Positions 12,072 through 22,496 of a stretch of 64,000 bases of DNA are shown piece after piece. The position numbers were made by a program, and so were the translations under genes. Each line of letters starts with the position of its first letter. Position 1 is the first letter of the stretch. The notes beneath the pieces are model-generated. The model ran no database searches. It was not told where the DNA came from and was given only the letters and a program-made list of their open reading frames with translations. Origin of the DNA: Fistulifera solaris (Eukaryota; Bacillariophyta; Bacillariophyceae; Naviculales; Stauroneidaceae); the NCBI GenBank assembly GCA_030295235.1, contig AP026134.1, positions 62,001 through 126,000 on the forward strand, in the 5' to 3' direction.

Positions 12072-12733
12072 TAGTGCTGAGGGATCTCCTTTTGGGTATG
12101 CGTAAAATGAAAAAACACTTCTTTTGCTTCAACGGACCCTTGTTATGATTTCCTTTTGGAAAATTTGCTGGAAGTCGAGCACACAAGAATGCATTCAAAA
12201 ATGGTCATGACGAGTCATTTCGAAGATTCAAATACCTTGCGCATTGCACTCGCCTTCTTGAATTGGTTTACAATGGCGTTCTATTGAAATGAATCTACGC
12301 TGGGGATCGATCAAGAAAGAGCAACAAGATGTCGGCTTGGCGAAACAACAAACGGAGCCGAATATTTGTCTTCTGGACTCCTAAGGGCCCTCCTTTTTCT
12401 TCCGAAACATCCAGACCATGTCGGCAGATCACTATACTTTGCTGAAGAGAATTGTGTCCTATAGACCTTTTATGTCATGAATACAGAAGATTAAACCCGA
12501 TTGTGTCGACTTATCTCAACTCCTTCGTTTAGTGGCAGGTATCGAGATATCTTTAAGTTTCCTACTATATGCTTTCTTATTACCGGTACGTCGGAAAATA
12601 CGTCACTACCCGCACCACGATGATTTTTTGTAAAAGAGAACGATAAACCCTTTCTCATTGCTATATTACTATATCCTCTTCATTCGTCTACTATACTGTC
12701 TCGCCTCGAAACTATTTGCTATTGTGTCAAAGA
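12072..12733. other. Intergenic region, no gene seen
   Basis: No supported gene. The stretch includes a TACCGGTAC motif near 12581-12589 and presumably the frataxin promoter. Confidence 0.5.
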
Positions 12734-13367
12734 ATGATTCTGAACGGTGCTGTACGCGGATCAAGCAAAAGCTCAGCCATGATGTCTAGGCTAAGGACGA
12801 TGGGTCGAAAGGAAGTATTCTCATCCAGAAGCATGCTTTGTCTCGTCGTCCGACCATCTTCACTCGCCTCTGCTTGCATCGCCCCATCCTCAATTTCACC
12901 ATTCAAATCAGGCTTTCTCATGCAGCATAATCAAATTCGATTGTTCGAGACCGAAGCAGAATTTCACAATGTAGCAGATGAGGCCTTGGAAACCATTCAA
13001 GATACAGTCGATGAGATGCTCGAACCAAAAACATTGACTACGAGATCAATTTAGCCAGTGGCGTTCTAACGCTCAAGATGAGACCCCACGGGACATGGGT
13101 TTTGAATAAGCAGACTCCTAACCGTCAAATCTGGGTAAGATACACATTGGTCAAGGAATTTGTTCATGATGTTTACAAGTTCTAACAAAAAATTGCTCTC
13201 CTTATACAAAGTGGTCTAGTCCGTTATCGGGCCCAAAACGGTTTGAATTTGACCCAAAAGACAAACTATGGTTTTCTACGAAGGATGGACTTAATTTGGG
13301 GCGCACTTTGATGCAGGAAATCCATCACGTATACCCCGAAGTCACCAAACGCGACTTGGAGCTGTAA
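12734..13367 (+). CDS. Frataxin (mitochondrial Fe-S assembly); one frameshift
   Basis: Mitochondrial frataxin of about 185 aa, an allosteric activator of Fe-S cluster assembly on NFS1/ISCU. The N-terminus is Arg/Ser rich, as expected for a presequence. The domain begins at EAEFHNVADEALETIQD, continues with IDYEINLASGVLTLKM and the signature NKQTPNRQIW, and ends with SSPLSGPKRFEF and LWFSTKDG. A one-base deletion, most simply in the A-run 13027-13031, breaks the frame just before the beta sheet. The intron 13135-13211 (gtaaga...aaag, 77 bp) separates RQIW from WSSPLSG. After correction the coding length divides by three. The ATG at 12734 is the first in frame; an earlier TTG in the same frame is not needed. 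Confidence 0.88.
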
Positions 13368-13431
13368 GAGGTTGACGCTACGTTTTGTGAAAGTGAGATT
13401 TAGGATTTCAATCATTATATTTGAATCAACT

Positions 13432-16114
13432 TTAGTCGTCTAGCAAGTCATCCAGATCGTCATCGCCCCAATCATCATTAAAATCATGAGCGTCTGGCGT
13501 CAACTGCATAGTAGCACTCGCGTGCGTTTTCGTTGTCGTCAGGGGCCTAGAGACAGGCTTTCCAAACGTTGGCTTGGCGGCGAGATCAAATTCGGCAAAA
13601 AAAATCGTCGGTTTTCGGTTTTGTTGCGATGGGCAATTTGGTTGCGGTAGGCTTCGGAGCGCCCAGCTTTGTTATAACTGGAGCTGACATCGGAGACGGC
13701 GCATGAGCCCCTTGAGGTTGATCCAAGTGATTATTGCGATGGTGTAGAGCGGTGTTGTGCGCCGCCCCACCTTGCCAGGATGGCCCTCCATGACTTGCAC
13801 CATGTAAGTTCAGGCCCGGTCGAGAAGCCACTGGCTGAGGGGATGATATGTCCTGTTTGTCTTTCGAACTACTTCTTCTTATCAGTTGCTTTTTCTGTGA
13901 CGGAGGAGTCTTCGATCTAGGCTTTCCAAAGCTTGTTCCGGCCCCACGATGGGTATTCTCGGGTTCCTGTGCAAGTTCAACATCGCCTTCACCTTCGTCC
14001 CAATCCCAGTCATCAGCATCGCTTTCTGCCTCATTCGTTGACCTGAAAGTAATATAGCGCAATAAACACAACTTAGGGCCTAGTCTTTGCAACACAGTAA
14101 TATTTCACCGTCCATTTTCCACTTACACCCCTTCGTATACAGCAGATTTGTGAAAACGTCTATTCGAAAGATCCCCGATGTGTGAAACCCCCACCCTGAC
14201 TTTTCTCTGGTAGTAGCAATACGCAGCCATGATTATGAACAAAACAAAGGAAACGGTCGGCATGGAACCGAAAGCGTTATTCTCTTCGGTTTCTACGCAC
14301 ATATCACTAGGCCTTTCTTCTTCGTCTACCTCCAAGCACTTTCCTGTATGCCACATACATACTTTGCTAGCTTCGCTCGGATTTCCTAACTTGCAGCTAT
14401 CACAGCTTGTAAAAGACTCACAAGGATCTGGTTTGCTGCACATTGCCTTGGGCTTCTCATCCGCGTCTTTTTTCACACAACTAGAGCCATCCCACACACA
14501 GGCTTTGTCGTCCTCTCCGGCGTCCATATCAATACACTCATCGCAATCTTCAGCGTCCTTACAAGGATCAGGTTTGTCACACATCGCTTTGGGCTTCTCA
14601 GATTCGTCTTTTTTCATACAACTAGAGCCATTCCAAACACAAGCTTTGCCTGCCTCGTCCGCCCTCGTGTCATCGCACTCATCACAGTTATCAGCATCTT
14701 TGCAAGGGTCAAGCTTGTCACACATAGCTTTAGGCTTTTCATCATCGTCTTTCTTCGAACAACTAGAGCCATCCCACACACACGCCTTGTCAGGCTCGTC
14801 CGCACTCGTGTCATCGCACTCATCACAATCTTCTGCATCTTTGCAAGGATCAGGTTTGTCACACATAGCTTTAGGCTTTTCATCAGCGTCTTTCTTCGAG
14901 CAACTAGAGCCATCCCAAACACAAGCTTTATCAGGCTCGTCAGCATTCGTATCATTGCAATCGTCGCAACCATCGGCGTCCTTGCAACGGTCCGGCTTGT
15001 CACACATGATTTTGGGTTTCTCATCCGCGTCTTTCATTTCACACTTCGTACCAACCCACACACAAGCTTTGCCATCCTTCTCCGCACTCGTATCGTTGCA
15101 CTCGTGGCAATCATTAGCTTTTAAGCAGGGATCCGGTTTCTCACACATGATTTTGGGTTTCTCATCAGCGTCTTTTTTCAAACAACTAGATCCATCCCAC
15201 ACACAAGCTTTGTCAATCTCGTTCGCACTCGTGTCATTGCACTCGTCACAATCATGAGCATCCTTACAAGGATCCGGTTTTTCACACATGACTTGCGGTT
15301 TCTCGTCGGCGTCGCTCTTCTTGCATTCCAAACCAGACCACACACACTCTTTGCCATCTTCCAGAGCATCCGTATTATTGCACGCGTCACAATTATCCGC
15401 CTTGACACAGGGATCCTTTTTACCACACATATCATCAGGCTTCTTGGAAGCTCTTCCCTTTGAACAAGTACTACCATCCCACAAGCATGCCTTGCCTTCT
15501 TCTACTTGAGCATCGTTGCACGCATCGCAGTCTCTTGCTTTCGGACACGGATCCTCATCGACATTACACATATCGATTGTCATTTTGGTTTCTCCTGGGA
15601 CACAAGTGTTATTTTTCCATTGACAATACGGATGATCCCCGTCGGACGTTGTGTCAACGCATTCTTCACAAGTAGTGGCATCCGCGCACTTGATAGCCTT
15701 GCCCTCCTCGGTGGGGACTGCCACCGGCTTATCCTTTGGATCTACCTCGACGGTTGGTCCGTTCGCATTGTCCTTGACTGGAGCCGCCACCGGAGCTGCG
15801 GTCGATACTTGGTCGGGCGTATGGCATATTGATTCCGCGTCGGATTCCTCCGCCAGTGCGCATGTCCCATCGGACCACCTACATACTTTTCCTTGTATTT
15901 GCGGGTCAGTGGCTTGACATTCCTTACAAGAGACCAGGGTGTGGCAACGATTGTCTTGGTGATTGCTGTTACCTGTGACATTCGCCTCGGGTTCTTTCAA
16001 ATTCCGTATTTCAATATAATTGTTAAGGGAGCTATCGGATGACACCAAAATGAAAATGGAAACAAAAATCAGCAAGAAAGAGCGGGGACGTCGCCCTGTG
16101 ATTCGATGTGTCAT
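13432..16114 (-). CDS. Type I membrane protein with eleven Cys-rich PSI-like repeats and acidic tail; one frameshift
   Basis: Large surface-type protein of about 865 aa. Seen: a signal peptide after MTHRITGRRPRS with the core FLLIFVSIFILVSS; two divergent and nine regular 47-residue repeats; a transmembrane helix (PTVSFVLFIIMAAYCYY); and a cytosolic tail. Each regular repeat has six Cys spaced C-x5-C-x5-C-x2-C-x11-C-x6-C and an invariant CVW or CMW, resembling plexin-semaphorin-integrin modules. A perfect donor gtaagt at 14126 and a ttcag acceptor give an 84-bp intron (14043-14126), which fuses the tail to a second exon rich in DDWDWDE and ending DDWGDDDLDDLLDD. The second exon has one extra base in the 8-base A/T run 13597-13604. 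With these corrections the coding length is exactly 866 codons. The in-frame TTG upstream of 16114 is not used. Receptor or adhesion role is inferred only. Confidence 0.8.
14300..15568 (-). repeat. Nine tandem 141-bp coding repeats
   Basis: The regular repeat array of the membrane protein above occupies nine exact 141-bp units, read on the minus strand from the Cys codon at 15568 to 14300. Units near 14540-15000 are very similar at DNA level, which suggests recent unequal exchange or conversion. The outer units (near 15500 and 14350) are more divergent. Confidence 0.88.
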
Positions 16115-16704
16115 TTTTAAATTCAAACAATTAAGCTCGATGTTGTCGTGTGCGCGCGCGATTATAATAGCTACTCAAAACACTTTTTTCGTAAGCAATA
16201 AGCGATCAGCGGCTCTTCTTGTCTCTTTCTTGTTTCGGCGGTCGTCTTTCGATACACAACTGCACATCCCGATCGCCTTTCGTTGTTTCGTGCTTCGGGC
16301 CATGTTAATTTTTTTGTTTCGACCTTCGGAGCGCGATCTTCCGTAACTGGATGATAGGGTACCCAATAACTAAACCAAGATTAAATACCACGTTTCACAA
16401 GTATTCATTGATCTTCGTAACGGTACCTTGCTTTGTGTTTTCAATAATATTTAGTAGGTGACAGAGACAACGTGAACAGCTCACACTGGTATCCGTTGAT
16501 GTTCATTATTATCACGTGTTATGTAGGAAAGTCTTCCTGCCCCGCAAAGAGGGTCATTTCCACGACGGGCGGGTCCAACAAAAACCCGAACAGAGCAAAA
16601 CACTATGTACTGCAGTACGGAGTAACACGAAAAGGAGGACTATTCATTCATCATTGTAATTTGTTTATACAAAAGCTTTTTGTTTTGGCTACTTGATTGA
16701 ATAA
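16115..16704. other. Divergent intergenic region
   Basis: A 590-bp spacer between the PSI-repeat gene (minus) and the coiled-coil gene (plus). No supported ORF. It contains a TACGGAGTA motif at 16616-16624 and presumably both promoters. Confidence 0.45.
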
Positions 16705-17748
16705 ATGGTTCGACAGAGCAGTGTTGGAGGCAATTCATCTTCGTCGGGCAGGTACGTGTGTTGCAGGAGCGGGGCCTGTTTTCGTCGCTCAAGTTCTCTC
16801 TACGGTTTCTGTTTCATGTGATTGCAAAATGCGCTTCTGACCTCTTATTGTATTCACAGCGGCCGTCGATGTGTGCTCATTGCGGTCATTATTATGGTGA
16901 TTCTCTTTATGCTACCCGGAGGAGGACCGAGTGTTGATGACAATGTTCGATCGGGTCAAGCGCAGCATGATTCGACCGTTCATGAGAAACCACCCAGCAA
17001 CAACTATGCCGACAACACGGACGACAATGATGTCACGGATTTGGAAGCCGAGATGGATGTCGTTCGGGAGGATCTAGAACAGGCTCAGCAACAGGAACTG
17101 GCCAAGACCAAATCCGCCTTGTCGGCTGCCATTGATGTCACCAGTTCGTATGTCAAAAGTGCCTTTTCGAAATTATTGGCCAAGACAGATATTTCGGAAG
17201 AAGAAATTCAACAAATGGTAGCGGAAGTTGAAAGTAAACTCGAACAGGAGACGATCGAGAAACTAGAAGAAGATGCGGAGGAAATGGTAGAGATGTATGA
17301 GGACAACATTGAACAGGAGGCGTTCGATGAGAGTGATTCGGGTGTTGCGGTGGACGAGATCCGCATAGATATGGAAGCCAATGAGGAAACTGCCATTCGT
17401 GAAATGAATCAACAATTAGAAAAGGAGGCAGATGCTATGAAAAAGATGTTGCGGAAAAAAGCGGAAGAATTTGAGATTGAAATTCTCGAAAAACGATTGG
17501 AGGAAAAGCTTCACAAAAAGATCAAGCTTGTCGTATTGGATGACGAGATAGCGGATGTGGAGCACATGCTGGATGGTCTATCTGTTTTGAAGGGTGAGCG
17601 TGATCCAGCAAGTAGCTCCTACGGAAAAGCTCCGGTAGATTCGCCTCCTGACGATGATGAAGTCGCCGGTAGCGACGACACGGTAGGCGGGGAAACACCG
17701 AGTAACGATGACGATAACACGTCATCAAATGATGATGATACAAATTGA
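16705..17748 (+). CDS. Membrane-anchored acidic coiled-coil protein of unknown function
   Basis: Predicted protein of 311 aa that I do not recognise. The frame containing the hydrophobic segment has no good ATG. An ATG at 16705 connects through an intron 16752-16859 (gtacgt...cacag, 108 bp), giving a short Ser-rich cytosolic N-terminus, one transmembrane helix (RRCVLIAVIIMVILFMLP, about residues 18-35) and a long acidic coiled coil rich in Glu, Lys and Met, ending in an Asp/Asn/Ser-rich tail (DDDEV, SNDDDN). Coding length is exactly 312 codons. The topology looks type II. Its 3' end converges on VPS25 with 79 bp between the stop codons. No catalytic motif is visible, so a tether or scaffold is only a guess. 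Confidence 0.7.
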
Positions 17749-17827
17749 GTTCTCGGGATCCTCCGTTCTTTTCACCGCTGAATGAAGTAATAGTAGGTAA
17801 TGCACAATACATAACATAAGAATTTGA

Positions 17828-18462
17828 TTACGAGAATTTAATTCCAACTTCTTCCGATGTGTCACCTTGAAATATGGTACACTTCCCACTTTTCTCCAAG
17901 ATCGCCAACGCACGACGCAGCAATTCTTCATCCAATCCTTGAAATGACAGTCCATGAACATCTTCACCGGAATGCAGCTCATATACGGTACAAACGGATC
18001 CAATGTGACCGGTCTGTTCCGCCCACTGATAAATATCCGCCGCCAGTTGTTCCGGTTTCCTCCACAAAATGCGACACCGTGTTTTGTTCCCATCCTCCCA
18101 TTCTCCGTGACCATGTTTTACGAAATCTTCCATCACTTGCATCACTTCCTCCGGGTATCGCAACTGTCGATGAATGGCATCGTTTTTCCAGAGCGGACAA
18201 TCGTGTACGACAAGCGTTTTGATTTTATGTTCGGCATGATATCGGAGAATCAATTCACGCCACAGCGTTAATTGTTTTTCTCGACTGGAAAGAACGGGCT
18301 GTATTGTAAAGAATGGCGGGAAACTGTAGAATTCGGGGTACTGTGGAGTGCAACAAGAAGGAATATCGATGCGATTGGATGACGAGTGAGTTACGTTTGC
18401 TACACTTTCGCTACAGCGAATTTGACGGTAATCTAATTGCCGCTCACCTCAAAATTGGACAT
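17828..18462 (-). CDS. VPS25: VPS25, ESCRT-II subunit
   Basis: Component of ESCRT-II (with VPS22 and VPS36), acting in multivesicular body sorting by binding ESCRT-III. The protein of 175 aa has the usual length and two winged-helix domains. Seen: YPEFYSFPPFFTIQPVL near the N-terminus, REKQLTLWRELIL, then GHGEWED, RCRILWRKPEQLA, VCTVYEL and FQGLDEELLRRALAILEKSGKC. Exon 1 is only 15 nt (18448-18462, five codons). Intron 18341-18447 (gtgagc...cacag, 107 bp) joins NFE to YPEFY. Without this exon the frame lacks an ATG at the right place, and the spliced length is exactly 176 codons. No frame break is seen. Confidence 0.9.
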
Positions 18463-18945
18463 GCTTTTACTTTATCTATATTCTCGTCTTCTCAAAGTAT
18501 CATTTACAACCTTTGATTGGTATTTGTTGTTTAATTATCGCTCGCGATCATCTACGAGCCTCGTTTTATTGCTGCCCTATTACCTATTACTCCGTATATC
18601 GTTTCTTATGCAGTGCATGCCGGATGCCGGTAAGATATGTCAAGACCTGTACAGTACAATCTCAATCGCAGTGATTTTTATGGACCGTCTGTAGTACCAT
18701 GCTACTACTACTTGTACTTCTAGTGTAAAGCCACCGTACCCCCCCGATACGGAGCAATTACAAGTATAGCAATTGACTACGCATTGATGAGGTGAAGCAT
18801 TGCTTTGTACTAACAATAACAACCCACAATAAACAACCAACAAACCAATCTTTACAACCAGCGTGCCATTTTCTTCCCGATAAAGATCTTTTCATCTTTG
18901 ATTCATTTGTTGAAAAGTAACTACAATCTACAACATACACACAAA
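18463..18945. other. Divergent promoter region, VPS25 / APC8
   Basis: About 480 bp without a supported gene, A/T-rich, with a TACTCCGTA motif at 18588-18596. It probably contains the promoters of both flanking genes. Confidence 0.4.
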
Positions 18946-20862
18946 ATGAAAGCAGCCTTTCCCCTCTTTTCCCCAGCATCGTCTTCGCTATCACCGTCCG
19001 CCCACATGGAGCTGGAAGTACCGTGGACACCACAACTCGTTCTTGCCGACTTACAAAAGGCCTGTCGCATTCTGACCGAACGAGGCCTCATATTGTCCGC
19101 CCGGTGGGCGGCGGAGCAAATGATGGGACTTTCCGTCGATATCGATGAGTCGGTGTCATCATCTATTCCGGATCATTTGTTATTCCATGATACGGATCCG
19201 GCGGCTTACTATGCTCGTACGTTACTGGAACTGGGTGAATATGCTCACGCCGCGGCAGTCTTGAGTGATATTCCCATCGCCAAGGCGGCATCGGTCGAAA
19301 CGATGCCTCCTCCGGCACCGGATCTGTCGCCGTTTGCGTTTTACCTTCGTACGTATGCACTCTACATGGCGGGGGAACGACGAAAAGAAGAAGAAGCGAT
19401 TAATACTGCCACGAAAAAATCGAAAGAACTCCAGAATCCGTACGAGCAACAGCTAGTGCACGAACTACAAGATGCTTATGAGGCGGACAAGCTCGATGCC
19501 TTTGGCTTGCACGTATACGGCATGGTCTTGAAGTCACACAAAAGGCAACACTACCGCGTCATTACCCTTCGCCTCAAACTGTCTTATTGCAATCACTCCT
19601 CGAGTTTCCCTACAATTGGAGTGCTTGGCTTGATTTGGCCGAAGTTTCGTTGGAAAACAGTGAAGTGGAACGTGAAATCGAAGACGCTGTTCAGCCTCTC
19701 GCGGAAAACTTTATGTTTCACTTCTTTTGTGCACACTTGCAGTCCGAACATCAGGCGCATGCGGAGGCATTGCAAATTTATGAACGGTGGATGGATCCGG
19801 GCCTTTTGGGTGGATCGCCTTATCTCGCGACGCAAACGGCCGTGGTACATTACCATTTGCGAAATTATGCGACCGCGAAGCGGTTGCTCGAGGACTCTGC
19901 ACAATTCCATGCCGTATCGCTTGGACTCAATGGATGTGTTGTCAAATATCCTGTACGTACAAGAAGACTCGGTCGCATTAGGGCAACTGGCCCATTCAGC
20001 GGTGATGGTGGACAAATACCGAGCTGAATCGTGTTGTATTATCGGTAACTTTTATTCGCTCAAACAAAACCGTGCGAAAGCTATTCAGTACTTTCAACGT
20101 GCACTGAAGATGGATCGTACGTTTGCTTCGGCATGGACTTTGATGGGACACGAGTACGTGGAATGGAAGCAAACCGCCAATGCAATGGAGGCTTATCGAC
20201 AAGCCGTACAAGCTAATCCAAGTGATTTCCGTGCCTGGTATGGTTTGGGGCAGACTTATGAAATGCTAGAAATGAATCTTTATGCTCTGTATTATTACAA
20301 GCATGCAGCTCAGCTTCGACCCTTCGACGCCCGCATGTGGACCGCAGTGGGGAATTCCTATGCCCATTTAAAACGTCGCGATGACGCTATCCGTGCCTAC
20401 GAACGAGCCTTGCAACATGATGATCAGGAGGGTATTGCGACACAGAAGCTGGCTGCCCTGTACCGTGCAAAGGGAGATACCGAGAAAGCTGCCAAGTGTT
20501 ATTTGCAGCACCTGAAAAATCGCTTTCACGTCACGATTAGCGCAAACACTTCGCACCGGTCTACCTCCTTTCGTTTGGACGCCCTGACATTGCAGGGTCT
20601 TGTCGTGGAACCTCCCGAAGCAGAAGCACTTCTATACTTGTCCACTTATTACCGCAATCACGGTGAATTCGACAAAGCCGCTGTCACAGCGTCTAGACTG
20701 CTGGAGTACCCTGGTCCCGAAAAAGAAGAAGCCAAGGCATTGCTGCGAGAAATCCGATCGCGCAATGCCACTCGGTCGGGTGTCAGTACCCGATCTCGTA
20801 CGAAAATGGAGGAAGAGACCGCACGAGCTAATTCGGATGACGACTTTACGTTTTCGCCGTAA
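18946..20862 (+). CDS. CDC23: APC8/CDC23, TPR subunit of the anaphase-promoting complex; two compensating frameshifts
   Basis: Subunit of the APC/C ubiquitin ligase, about 638 aa, made of TPR repeats. The N-terminus (LQKACRILTERGLILSARWAAEQ) is the conserved APC8 opening. The later TPRs include YRAESCCIIGNFYSLK, HEYVEWKQTANAMEAYRQAV, YGLGQTYEMLEMNLYALYYY and MWTAVGNSYAHL, all diagnostic. An uninterrupted frame exists, but its middle (about 19545-19910) is nonsense; the correct TPR sequence (FPYNWSAWLDLAEV, AEALQIYERW) lies in another frame. A one-base deletion, most simply in the A-run 19540-19543, and a one-base insertion near 19910-19913 (FH/PYRLDSMD) explain this and cancel out. The ATG at 18946 is chosen over an upstream TTG. 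Confidence 0.88.
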   Translation: MKAAFPLFSPASSSLSPSAHMELEVPWTPQLVLADLQKACRILTERGLILSARWAAEQMMGLSVDIDESVSSSIPDHLLFHDTDPAAYYARTLLELGEYAHAAAVLSDIPIAKAASVETMPPPAPDLSPFAFYLRTYALYMAGERRKEEEAINTATKKSKELQNPYEQQLVHELQDAYEADKLDAFGLHVYGMVLKSHKRQHYRVITLRLKLSYCNHSSSFPTIGVLGLIWPKFRWKTVKWNVKSKTLFSLSRKTLCFTSFVHTCSPNIRRMRRHCKFMNGGWIRAFWVDRLISRRKRPWYITICEIMRPRSGCSRTLHNSMPYRLDSMDVLSNILYVQEDSVALGQLAHSAVMVDKYRAESCCIIGNFYSLKQNRAKAIQYFQRALKMDRTFASAWTLMGHEYVEWKQTANAMEAYRQAVQANPSDFRAWYGLGQTYEMLEMNLYALYYYKHAAQLRPFDARMWTAVGNSYAHLKRRDDAIRAYERALQHDDQEGIATQKLAALYRAKGDTEKAAKCYLQHLKNRFHVTISANTSHRSTSFRLDALTLQGLVVEPPEAEALLYLSTYYRNHGEFDKAAVTASRLLEYPGPEKEEAKALLREIRSRNATRSGVSTRSRTKMEEETARANSDDDFTFSP

Positions 20863-20878
20863 CTAAAAGAGTAATGCG

Positions 20879-20981
20879 ATCAATTTTTCAAGTTTTTATC
20901 TTCGTTAAGATTGACTGATGTGGTGTTGTATCGATTTTTCAAGTTTTTTATCTTCGATATGATTGACTGAGATGTTGTTGT
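20879..20981. repeat. Two-copy tandem repeat of about 51 bp
   Basis: Copies at 20879-20929 and 20930-20981 share the core TTTTTCAAGTTTTT followed by ATCTTCG, then GATTGACTGA. The repeat lies directly after the APC8 stop, in the converging 3' regions of two genes. It may affect 3'-end formation, but nothing shows this. Confidence 0.7.
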
Positions 20982-21011
20982 GGACGCCGTGTGCTTCCTG
21001 GCCAAAAGAGA

Positions 21012-21401
21012 TCAATAGATCGACCGATTTCCTCGTTTCATCATTGAGAGGAACTCCAACATGCATAGCTCATGTTCCAGACTGTGCATAACACGTTGCT
21101 GCACCTCGAAAGGGATATGATGCTTTCGTGTGGGTCGATAGTAGATCCTGATATCAGGAATTCTCTTCATCATAGAATCAAAGAAGAATAAGAGAAGATC
21201 GGGGTTCTGGAGCGTCGTATAATACTTGTCGTTGACATAAATCCGATAAAGTACCGGCTTGTTCTTGTCGGGCTGTTCAAACACCACTTCACACATGCTT
21301 CCCGGCTCTTTGCCCCAAAGACGACCGATCATGTTGGCGAAGCGCGGTGGGTATCGGGGAGAGGCATACATGGATGATTCCAAGAGAGCAAACGCGGACA
21401 T
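21012..21401 (-). CDS. Small protein of unknown function (129 aa)
   Basis: I do not recognise this protein. The ATG at 21401 opens a frame of 129 aa with no signal peptide or transmembrane helix. The composition is balanced, with many Tyr, Arg and Met, and the core reads VLYRIYVNDKYYTT then LLLFFFDSMMKR. A weakly similar pattern (MLHRVYTQDKSDF) occurs in the product at 22398-22736, so the two may be distant paralogues. It converges on APC8. Confidence 0.5.
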   Translation of the reverse strand: MSAFALLESSMYASPRYPPRFANMIGRLWGKEPGSMCEVVFEQPDKNKPVLYRIYVNDKYYTTLQNPDLLLFFFDSMMKRIPDIRIYYRPTRKHHIPFEVQQRVMHSLEHELCMLEFLSMMKRGNRSIY

Positions 21402-22397
21402 GTTTTCTTGTTCCTTTGCTTAAAAGTGATTGTATTTTTTTGCTGCAAGCCGATTTTATGAGCTAATCCTTTGGTTTCTCGTCGCTCGTGTCGAGGACAA
21501 CACGACTCAAACGATGGAAACGTTTCATGAGGAAACCGTTTCCGCGAAAACTGCGCTAGTAGATGGTCCTATGGTCGTCCAGTTTTCAAGTCGCGTGGAA
21601 ACTTTTCACAAGTCACGTTTCTTGGAGGGTCTCTTTGAAGAAGATGGAATGCTTTTAACTTATTGAAACAAAGAACTTTTGTCATGATGGTGTTTTATTG
21701 TGTCTTTTCATTGCTTTCGCCATTCGAGCTGACAATAGTATAGCTTCTGAAGTACTTTCCATTGTTGGTAAGACACATCAAAGAAAACTTGCTTCCGACC
21801 ATGCCTCGAGGATCAAACTAGCCTAAATGACTAAGATTTCGTCATTGTAAAGCAATTATTCATGCTTCTTATTCTTTTAAGATACCAGTTATAGGCCTCC
21901 TTTTTTGTCTTTAGAATCATAAGCCTGCTCTATCGAGTTCAGTCTGGTGTTGATTTCGAACGACTCGTCCAATATGAAGCATGTTTCTGCTACGGCTTAA
22001 GCATTCGTCGCAACAAAAACTGTGTAATGCTATTCATCACTTGTGCGTTTAAACATTTATAAAGTTACAGGAATGACAACAGGGCGTAATATAATGGTTT
22101 CGTTCTTTGTTCGTTAACATTTACTGCATGATATAGAGCGGTTTACGGCAAGGAGGAGACCACCTTGAATCGCAAAGTCTGGTCATATTCAAATAAACCT
22201 TTGCAGAATTGAGCCAACGCTTCCCGTCCTCGCAAGTCAACCTGCTACGGCTTAAGCATTCGTCGCAACAAAAACTGTGTAATGCTATTCATCACTTGTG
22301 CGTTTAAACATTTATAAAGTTACAGGAATGACAACAGGGCGTTATATAATGGTTTCGTTCTTTGTTCGTTAACATTTACTGCATGATATAGAGCGGT
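21402..22397. other. Intergenic region with a duplicated gene 3' end
   Basis: No supported complete gene. A plus-strand frame from ATG 21514 to 21666 (50 aa) is present but has no recognisable features. From 21987 on, the region is the first copy of a 255-bp tandem duplication that includes a dead copy of the last codons of the gene at 22398-22736. Confidence 0.5.
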
Positions 22398-22496
22398 TTA
22401 CGGCAAGGAGGAGACCACCTTGAATCGCAAAGTCTGGTCATATTCAAATAAACCTTTGCAGAATTGAGCCAACGCTTCCCGTCCTCGCAAGTCAAC
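21987..22496. repeat. 255-bp tandem duplication, nearly identical copies
   Basis: Copy 1 is 21987-22241 and copy 2 is 22242-22496. By eye they differ at one base (GCGTAATATA versus GCGTTATATA). Copy 2 contains the 3' UTR and last 33 or so codons of the minus-strand gene 22398-22736; copy 1 therefore carries an orphan 3' coding fragment (about 22143-22241). Either a very recent duplication or an assembly artefact. Confidence 0.9.

Noticed and set aside
13586-14095. A separate acidic gene downstream of the PSI-repeat gene
   Set aside because: Its frame has no ATG, and a perfect intron joins it to the upstream gene with exact codon arithmetic.
14229-15257. A 342-aa plus-strand open frame opposite the PSI-repeat gene
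   Set aside because: It is the mirror of the 141-bp coding repeats. Its product is a Ser/Leu/His-rich repeat without family features, while the minus strand has a signal peptide, ordered Cys and a membrane helix.
19545-19910. The uninterrupted middle of the APC8 frame as real protein
   Set aside because: It is Arg/Ser/Cys-rich and lacks TPR pattern, whereas the alternative frame over the same DNA gives clear TPR sequence.
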